Translations under genes and position numbers: made by a program
Assembly: GCA_902776935.1 (NCBI GenBank)
Contig: CACYRS010000032.1
Coordinates: 17,835 to 81,834 of the forward strand
Direction of reading: 5' to 3'
Source: an uncultured Prevotellaceae bacterium
Lineage (GTDB): Bacteria > Bacteroidota > Bacteroidia > Bacteroidales > Bacteroidaceae
DNA: 64,000 nucleotides
Shown here: positions 58,274 to 64,000 of the stretch, one piece after another
How the letters are laid out: each line of letters starts with the position of its first letter
Numbering within the stretch: position 1 is the first letter of the stretch
Notes under the pieces: model-generated
What the model was told of the DNA's origin: nothing
The model's input: the letters and a program-made list of their open reading frames with translations, nothing else
Databases searched by the model: none

Positions 58274-60712
58274 TTATTTATATTGACATTGCTGAAGGGC
58301 ACGAAGTAGTTCTACATTGAAATTGTTGTAACCGTCATAGTTTTCAACCTTACGCCAGGCTATACGGTAAGCCGTTGAATTCTCATCAAACAACAAGTCA
58401 TAGTCCGACATCCAGAAATCGAAACCGTTATCTCTGAGCATGCCATAGGTATCGAGACAATACCTAATCATCGACTCCTGAGTACAGCCACCGTATGACT
58501 GATTTTCTACCTCCACGCCACAATCTGGTGCAAAGTTTTTGATGGCAGTTCCCCATGCTTTAATGGTCCCTTTATCGCTTTTCCGCCAAATGACATCCGA
58601 AGTGAATGTCACGTCACTATTAATTGTGATATGTCTGCCTTCTTCACTAGCATATAAGTTAGGACATATCATCACTCTTGATGTCTTTTTGGGTCCCCAG
58701 AACCATTCCTCGTAACCATGCTGTATATCATAATCGGTCGCTTGATACCAACGTTCTACTTGATACGATTCTGGCAGATAAACATCAATGCCACTCCATG
58801 TTACTGCACAATCGGCAGTACACTCGAATGTCAATGCGTCGTATGCCTTATCTATTGTTACAGAAATTTTCTTCTCGCTTTCAGCATACGGAAGGAAACT
58901 TGCATACATAGGGGTTCCTCTGTAACTGGTATTATACTCTTTGTCTCCATTTTCAAGAACAATCTCCTCCAGTTGCTGTCCATCGGCCATGATTCTCATA
59001 GTGCCTCCAGATGGAGGTGTATGCGTTAGCTTAATATACATATCGATCTTTGTACCAGCAGGCAGACAGCCATCGAGTTTTATTGGGGCATCACCTCTGA
59101 ATTCGATATTTGCTCCATATAGTGTCAGCGGATACTCATGTAAAAATGTTGAGTGAGTTGCCATATCAATATTAATACCAGGAGTTAACATAGTGAACAC
59201 ATATATTTCTTCGGAAAAATTACGCATAATCTTAACGTTGTCGTATTTTTCATTAATTGTCTGATAATAGTACCTCGCATCCTCGCCTATTATTGCATCG
59301 GCATTATTAAGACCTGTATATGAGTAATAGATAAAACGGCTGGGGTCAACCTCCCGTATCTGGTCCATAAGCTTACACATATAATTTGCCAACTTGTCCA
59401 CTGTAGCTTTCGATGGCGAATACTTGCTATTCACGGGTGTAAAAATCAGATATTCACTAGGGATATCCTTATAACGCTCGGAGAGCATCTTCCACATCCT
59501 ACATCCTATCTCGCACTTAGTAAGATCGAAAGAGAAATCTTCGATATATGGGGCAAATTTATCATTTGGATCGAAACTGATACCTGCTCCAGGAAGATTA
59601 TCTGCTGAAATTCTGAGCGTGATATGATTCTCAATGCATGCTGCCACAAATTTGTCGAGCATCTTCAGATTGGTCAAATTGGCTTTAGTACCATCCGAAT
59701 TGATAAGCGCCCAGGTTGGGAACATGTAGGCAATGCTGTTAAATCCCCATCTGGCAGCATTGTAGGCATGTCGGGTTTGATTGCTGATTTTCGTGAGGTC
59801 GACTCCTGTCATGGTCTCTGCCATCTGTATGCCGGATAGTTTATGTAGATCGCTGAGTTTCTTAACGGTTGATTTTTTAGCCAGAGCCAGGATATCTTCT
59901 GAGATAATCTTCGGGTCTGGACTTGTAGCCTGTTGATCATTGATATTTACAAACACATCTTCTACAGATCCTTCAATAATATCAGAAAGTCGTGTGACTG
60001 CACGTACGGCATCTTCCCAATAAAATTTGCCCTTCCAATTAAAATCATTTGTCACATTGTCTAATTCTAAGACACGCATTCCTGAATACGGTGAACCATA
60101 ACCGCCATTCCAAAACCATGCAGCCATCAGCTCGCCCCATTGCCTCCAGAACATATCACCAATATACTCTGGAACGTCTTGAAAATGTGGCAGGAATTTA
60201 CTTATTTCATAATCGCCAGATCCATCCCAGAAATTTTCCGGCATTTCCCAACTGCCATTATTGTGGATTTCTGCACCAATACATCTGGCAACGACATATG
60301 CCATTCCTACTGCAATACCTCTTGAAATTGGGGCATCGTAGTCAGAGAAACGGCTGTCAAAGAAGTTTAGAGAGTCAGGTTGCATCCGTTCAACAATGGG
60401 ACGGAGAATAGTCCTAAACTCCTGAGAGGTAATCTGCTTCTTTCTGTCATAGGTATAGTATTTTGCGTCAATGTAGTTCTCAATAAAGGCACGCTCGTAA
60501 TCATCAGAATTGTCCCAATTCTTATTGTATATGCGGTCTATATCGCTAACATTGATGCCGTTAATTGTCAGTGAAGAGCCTGTCTGTTCAACTTTTAGCT
60601 GCTCGCTGAGAGAACGTGATAGTGTGCCGTTCTTCTTAATGATAACAAACGTTGCAAATGCAGAGGCCGTCAGCAACAATGCAGCCATCAGGATTATTAT
60701 AGTCTTTTTCAT
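58274..60712 (-). CDS. 812-residue exported protein: ITSQEF domain plus GH5-like barrel lacking its acid/base
   Basis: An N-terminal hydrophobic segment (about 3-26) may be an uncleaved anchor. Residues 72-246 hold the domain shared with the 913-residue neighbour (KQITSQEF...PISRG...AYVVARCI...NFWDG...WEDAVRAVTRL). Residues about 300-520 and 740-812 look like a GH5-type (beta/alpha)8 barrel: RWGFNSIAYMFPTWAL, LDKFVAACIENHITLRI, WKMLSERYKDIPSEYLIFTPVN. A beta-sandwich insert lies at about 535-730. The Asn-Glu acid/base position reads Asn-Ser (428-429), so ordinary hydrolysis is unlikely. Its role is unknown, perhaps glycan binding. It lies 6 bp after the small sorting-tail gene. Confidence 0.75.
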   Translation of the reverse strand: MKKTIIILMAALLLTASAFATFVIIKKNGTLSRSLSEQLKVEQTGSSLTINGINVSDIDRIYNKNWDNSDDYERAFIENYIDAKYYTYDRKKQITSQEFRTILRPIVERMQPDSLNFFDSRFSDYDAPISRGIAVGMAYVVARCIGAEIHNNGSWEMPENFWDGSGDYEISKFLPHFQDVPEYIGDMFWRQWGELMAAWFWNGGYGSPYSGMRVLELDNVTNDFNWKGKFYWEDAVRAVTRLSDIIEGSVEDVFVNINDQQATSPDPKIISEDILALAKKSTVKKLSDLHKLSGIQMAETMTGVDLTKISNQTRHAYNAARWGFNSIAYMFPTWALINSDGTKANLTNLKMLDKFVAACIENHITLRISADNLPGAGISFDPNDKFAPYIEDFSFDLTKCEIGCRMWKMLSERYKDIPSEYLIFTPVNSKYSPSKATVDKLANYMCKLMDQIREVDPSRFIYYSYTGLNNADAIIGEDARYYYQTINEKYDNVKIMRNFSEEIYVFTMLTPGINIDMATHSTFLHEYPLTLYGANIEFRGDAPIKLDGCLPAGTKIDMYIKLTHTPPSGGTMRIMADGQQLEEIVLENGDKEYNTSYRGTPMYASFLPYAESEKKISVTIDKAYDALTFECTADCAVTWSGIDVYLPESYQVERWYQATDYDIQHGYEEWFWGPKKTSRVMICPNLYASEEGRHITINSDVTFTSDVIWRKSDKGTIKAWGTAIKNFAPDCGVEVENQSYGGCTQESMIRYCLDTYGMLRDNGFDFWMSDYDLLFDENSTAYRIAWRKVENYDGYNNFNVELLRALQQCQYK

Positions 60713-60718
60713 AGCTGT

Positions 60719-61171
60719 TTACTTTTTAATGAACTTGATACTGGTTTCACCAACTTTCAGGATATAGGTACCTGAACGTAGTTTCGACACGTTGATAACA
60801 TTCTGACCGTCAGCCAATGTCTGGGAGACATGGATAATGCCTGAGAGGGATAGCACTTCTGCTGTTGTGCCTGCCTTAACATGGCTGATGTAAATCTGAT
60901 CGCCGACAACCTGAGAGAACATCGCATCGTCTGTATTAATAGGTTTTATACCTGTGGGCTCTCGCTCTGCTAGTGAAATGCCTGATACACCGTTGATGGT
61001 CGTTCCATCTTTACATACGATATCAAATGATTCAGTTGAAGCAGCCAGCAGATAGCTGACATTGGATAGTTCGATGGCATCACCCTTGTCCGTAATAAGA
61101 TGCCATGTCTTTTCTGCAGCCTGTACAGTTGTGAGGCTAAATAGTAATAATAATGTTAGTATACTTCTCAT
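60719..61171 (-). CDS. Small exported protein with a T9SS-like sorting domain
   Basis: The 150-residue protein has a signal peptide (MRSILTLLLLFSLTTVQAA), a short beta domain (about 20-75), and a C-terminal domain (about 85-150). That domain has the type IX secretion pattern: TAEVLSLSGIIHVSQTLADGQNVINVSKLRSGTYILKVGETSIKFIKK-type beta strands ending in Lys-Lys. It is unusually short for such a carrier. It forms an operon with the 812-residue protein gene. Confidence 0.75.
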   Translation of the reverse strand: MRSILTLLLLFSLTTVQAAEKTWHLITDKGDAIELSNVSYLLAASTESFDIVCKDGTTINGVSGISLAEREPTGIKPINTDDAMFSQVVGDQIYISHVKAGTTAEVLSLSGIIHVSQTLADGQNVINVSKLRSGTYILKVGETSIKFIKK

Positions 61172-61205
61172 ATCTTAATTGTTTTTAGTATTTTTATTTT
61201 CGGGA

Positions 61206-61236
61206 CAAAGATAATAATAATTTCTGGAACTACAAA
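61206..61236 (-). promoter_or_regulatory. Promoter of the sorting-tail/812-residue operon
   Basis: TTTG (61233-61236) and TATCTTTG (61206-61213) on the minus strand, 19 bp apart. The region is nearly identical to that at 58080-58110. Confidence 0.8.
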
Positions 61237-61308
61237 GAAAATCGTAGAAAAGTGACATGATTTTATTAGATACAGGCGCAAAGGTAAGAATACCTCTGCG
61301 CCCTTGGG

Positions 61309-61633
61309 TTACTGCCCTACCCTTGCGAGGGTCCAGCCTCTCATCATGGGGAATACGGCAGGCTGACGACCGCCCTCGACGATAGCCATCGCCAGACCGA
61401 GGGCCATCCAACGGGATGGATAGAGCGACGGGATACCTAATGGCTCGTCGGAATCGATGCCAGTGAGGTCTGATACCCTTGGTGAGGATTACGAAGGCTG
61501 CCCTCCAACCCATTTCCATTGATTCAAACTTGAAGAACGAAGAGTCGCTCTGCTTTGCATCCAAACCCTGCCACTTATCCTTACTGCGACGGATATTCAG
61601 TGGATTGTTATTACGAATATTTCTTGGTGTCAT
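61309..61633 (-). pseudogene. Truncated lysozyme-like (structural protein P5-type) gene
   Basis: The first 50 or so codons (RNIRNNNPLNIRRSKDKWQGL...FVILTK) match the phage-type lysozyme-like proteins found next to VirE-N/DUF3987 genes. The frame then shifts: the plausible normal C-terminus (LTGIDSDEPLGIPSLYPS...GGRQPAVFPMMRGWTLARVG) is read in another frame and ends with TAA at 61311-61309. About 50 residues expected between the halves are missing, so a deletion and a frameshift have occurred. A longer ORF covers the region but is an artefact of the shift. Confidence 0.8.
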
Positions 61634-61668
61634 AATTGTAAAAATGTAAATTGATTAAAAATTAGAAT

Positions 61669-61697
61669 TGACGCTGTGACGGTGTGACGTTATGACG
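61669..61697. repeat. Exact 8-bp-period CGTCA repeat over the 3' end of the DUF3987 gene
   Basis: TGACG occurs at 61669, 61677, 61685 and 61693 (CGTCA on the minus strand), exactly 8 bp apart, overlapping the stop codon (61690-61692). Confidence 0.85.
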
Positions 61698-64000
61698 CTT
61701 GCTTCTTTTTCTTCTTATTGGAACTTGAAGCTGAATCATTGGTGATTTTCTTCAGCCTGCCGTTTTCAAGAATTTCTATCAGACCATCCTTATTCCAGCG
61801 ATAAACGACTTCACGAATCCGAGTCATTACATTCTGCTCCGTCATCTTCTGTTTCAGCTGGTCACGAGTAAACTCTTCTGGCATCATATCAAACAGGATT
61901 CCTGTCTTCGAAGGCCTCTTCTCCTTGCCATTAAGCACCTCATTTGTATCCTTGCCATACTTCTCTATCAGCGCCTCCACAGCGTAGTTGCTTACATAGA
62001 GAGCATTGGCTATAACCTTCTTCTTGACATCTGCCGTAGGCTTCTCTCCAAGCAGATAGAAAATTATCATTCCTGCACGAAACCCGTCGTTGGCTGCACG
62101 TCGGCGATAGGTATCCCTGGCACGGCTTACCTCTTTAAGACTCAACAGGCGCTGCTGCTCCAGCCAGTCTTCCATCACGTCGTTAAGCCAGTCGAGGTTC
62201 ATAAAGTGCTCCTCAGCCACATTGCCCTGCTCATCCATCGAGAGCGAGTGGTACACATGATTTACGGTGTCCGTAATCACCTTCTGCTGCAAGGCCGACA
62301 GAGGCTTCCACTTGGGAATCTTCGCACCAAACTGATCAGGCAGCATCACAGGAATAGTTCTTGTCACCAGACCATCCTCGACATTGCGGAAGAACTTGCC
62401 CATCGAGAGGGGTGTCCCAGATACCAGAAGGTTATAAAAGATTCTTGCCTTTCCTGAGAACGAATTCTCCGACATGAATTTCTGTCCGGCAATACCGTTC
62501 TCGTATGCTATTCGGTAGATGTCAGAGAGCTGGCCCCAGGTGCCACGATTATGCTGCTTTACCATAGTGTCTACCTCTGGGCAGATAGTCACTGAGTGGA
62601 GGCCCTTATTCTGATAGTTCTGCTTCAGCAGGGCTGTCACAGAGACCGTTGCCGGGATGATACGCTGAATCACCATCGGGTCTTCGGGCTGCTTTGCCTT
62701 GTTTCGGCATTTCTTCAGTTCCCGTTCATACTCTATCTGCTTCTCCTCGCCCTTGGCATCATCGGCAGCCATCGGCTCCAGGAGCATATCGCTGACGTCG
62801 ATAATCCATGACTTACCCGAACCGGAATCGCCCTCAACAGTTATGAAAAACGAAGGTGAATGGACACGACCATCGAAGTACCTCGCTCGGAGCTTCGAGG
62901 CGATACATGCCAGACAGAAGAGCACGGTGAAATAGATCATCTCAACATAGTCCTTCGGAGCCCTGCTCACCCACTGCTTAAACACCGGCACCAACGGCGG
63001 CAGACTTTCTCCCCAGCTGCTCTTATACTCTCCGTCGTTATCCTCCTTACCGAGACTGGCAATAAACTCGTCATCGTCGAGAGCATCCTCATCCTGCTCG
63101 TCCACCTGCATCGAGGCATCATCGATACCCATCTCATGGAGCACCTTCCATAGCAGGTAAGGCAGCTTCTCCGACGGACGGCGCTTGGCGGCACTCTTGG
63201 CGATAGGCTCCACCTCATCCCATTTCAGACCCCAGTAAGGTATCAGCGTCTGCAGCACATCCTCCTTATAGTCCACTATCGGGGCCATGTTCGAGAGCAC
63301 CTTATACGTTCTGGTGTTCCTGTCGCCCACATCCGGCTTTCCGCCACAGAGGGTAATCACATTATCCCTTATCTCCGTCAACCTGTGCCCCCGATACTCA
63401 GTCTGAAGTCTCTCTCCGTTGCTCCCCACCGGCATCCCCTCGGCATCAAACCTCAGATGCAGATTATAATCGCCCCTCTTCTCATCGTTGGGTGTCTCAG
63501 CGTCACATGGGGACTGGCTCATCTGTGCGTAGCTTGCGGAGCACTGGGTGCCTGTCCCCTGTGTGACGCCCTCATCTACCCCATCATCTTTCAATATTCC
63601 ATTATCAAAATATATCCAGAAATCCAGCGTCGGCACGAAGCTCGGATGCCCGATATCCTTCACTTTTCCATCGACACTCTCAGCAGCAGGATCATCCTTA
63701 TGCATCTTCTTAAACTCCTCGATATTAGCCTCATTATCCTTCCCCGGCAACAGCTTTGTCAGGATAATTCTCAACCCTTCTCCACTCGGAGTAACATGTG
63801 CGCCCTTGGTATGCTCCTTCATTATCCCGGCCACCATCTGCCTCTTTTCCTCATCCTTGATTGCCTTGGCATTAAGCAGCCTGTAATACACCTCTGTAGG
63901 ATCTTCCTTCAGGTGGTCGCAGTCGATAAAGAACAGTCCTGTATCCATCGCCCCCTCGGTACCTCTCGGACTACCCTCCTTATACCTTGCTCCCCATGTC
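61690..64000 (-). CDS. VirE-N/DUF3987-family ATPase-like protein (5' end outside window)
   Basis: The frame is open to the right edge of the window: codons before the ATG at 63948 read on without a stop, so the gene is partial. At least 769 residues are visible. The N-terminal part ([14 protein letters not shown]...[16 protein letters not shown]) fits a VirE N-terminal/PrimPol-like domain. After an acidic linker comes the DUF3987 core with a P-loop ([10 protein letters not shown]) and a following Asp pair. The C-terminal domain is basic, ending with a Lys-rich tail. The family has been linked with mobile elements and defence-like islands, but its function is not established. Confidence 0.8.
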   Translation of the reverse strand, partial: TWGARYKEGSPRGTEGAMDTGLFFIDCDHLKEDPTEVYYRLLNAKAIKDEEKRQMVAGIMKEHTKGAHVTPSGEGLRIILTKLLPGKDNEANIEEFKKMHKDDPAAESVDGKVKDIGHPSFVPTLDFWIYFDNGILKDDGVDEGVTQGTGTQCSASYAQMSQSPCDAETPNDEKRGDYNLHLRFDAEGMPVGSNGERLQTEYRGHRLTEIRDNVITLCGGKPDVGDRNTRTYKVLSNMAPIVDYKEDVLQTLIPYWGLKWDEVEPIAKSAAKRRPSEKLPYLLWKVLHEMGIDDASMQVDEQDEDALDDDEFIASLGKEDNDGEYKSSWGESLPPLVPVFKQWVSRAPKDYVEMIYFTVLFCLACIASKLRARYFDGRVHSPSFFITVEGDSGSGKSWIIDVSDMLLEPMAADDAKGEEKQIEYERELKKCRNKAKQPEDPMVIQRIIPATVSVTALLKQNYQNKGLHSVTICPEVDTMVKQHNRGTWGQLSDIYRIAYENGIAGQKFMSENSFSGKARIFYNLLVSGTPLSMGKFFRNVEDGLVTRTIPVMLPDQFGAKIPKWKPLSALQQKVITDTVNHVYHSLSMDEQGNVAEEHFMNLDWLNDVMEDWLEQQRLLSLKEVSRARDTYRRRAANDGFRAGMIIFYLLGEKPTADVKKKVIANALYVSNYAVEALIEKYGKDTNEVLNGKEKRPSKTGILFDMMPEEFTRDQLKQKMTEQNVMTRIREVVYRWNKDGLIEILENGRLKKITNDSASSSNKKKKKQAS

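Noticed and set aside
61175-61308. C-terminal part of the 152-residue frame from 61633
   Set aside because: It is produced by the frameshift in the lysozyme-like pseudogene and then runs through the promoter region of the next operon.

Overview
The window looks like a chromosomal segment of a Bacteroidales bacterium, most likely Prevotella or a close relative. The reasons are: promoters of the TTTG / TAnnTTTG type in front of most transcription units; A-rich leaders instead of Shine-Dalgarno sites; an L-arabinose operon led by a Nudix-type AraR regulator; a GT3-type glycogen synthase; an IF3 with a long C-terminal tail; and surface proteins with Prevotella-like C-terminal sorting tails. No rRNA, tRNA or CRISPR array was seen.

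Layout. 1-8.8 kb: L-arabinose operon (tail of a probable transporter, AraR, AraD, AraA, ribulokinase, GH51 arabinofuranosidase, transketolase, RpiB) closed by a strong terminator. It takes arabinan-derived arabinose into the pentose phosphate pathway. 8.8-16 kb: purine permease, a lipoprotein, a decayed block with a large concentric palindrome, a C1 peptidase, a D-2-hydroxyacid dehydrogenase, and a Trk/Ktr potassium-uptake pair in which both genes are frameshifted. 16-22 kb: HU protein, a 29-residue basic protein, RNase G, a GT2 glycosyltransferase, a hybrid histidine kinase and an EEP-family hydrolase. 22-31.4 kb: AlaX-like editing protein, GH13 enzyme, FabD, a ThiE/TenI-like protein, PRPP synthetase, glucan phosphorylase and glycogen synthase. 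31.5-39 kb: a leftward translation and envelope cluster (SPOR protein, RuvX, peptide deformylase, TPR protein, ThrS, IF3, L35, L20). 39-54 kb: small envelope-stress-like membrane proteins, an MBL hydrolase, MurB, PheS, an unlisted 32-residue ORF with its own promoter and terminator, a Cthe_2159-like beta-helix lipoprotein, LigA, phosphoglucomutase and several secreted proteins.

54-64 kb is accessory DNA. Two large exported proteins (913 and 812 residues) share a roughly 170-residue domain that I do not recognise from a named family. One also carries five FG-GAP-type repeats and a C-terminal sorting-like tail. The other looks like a GH5-type barrel without the usual Asn-Glu acid/base. A small sorting-domain protein precedes them, and the two transcription units have nearly identical promoter regions. 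This is the best candidate for an undescribed surface system here. The right edge holds a VirE-N/DUF3987-type ATPase gene that runs out of the window, with a broken lysozyme-like partner gene and an exact 8-bp-period CGTCA repeat over its 3' end. A possible remnant of a related gene lies near 10.9 kb beside the palindrome.
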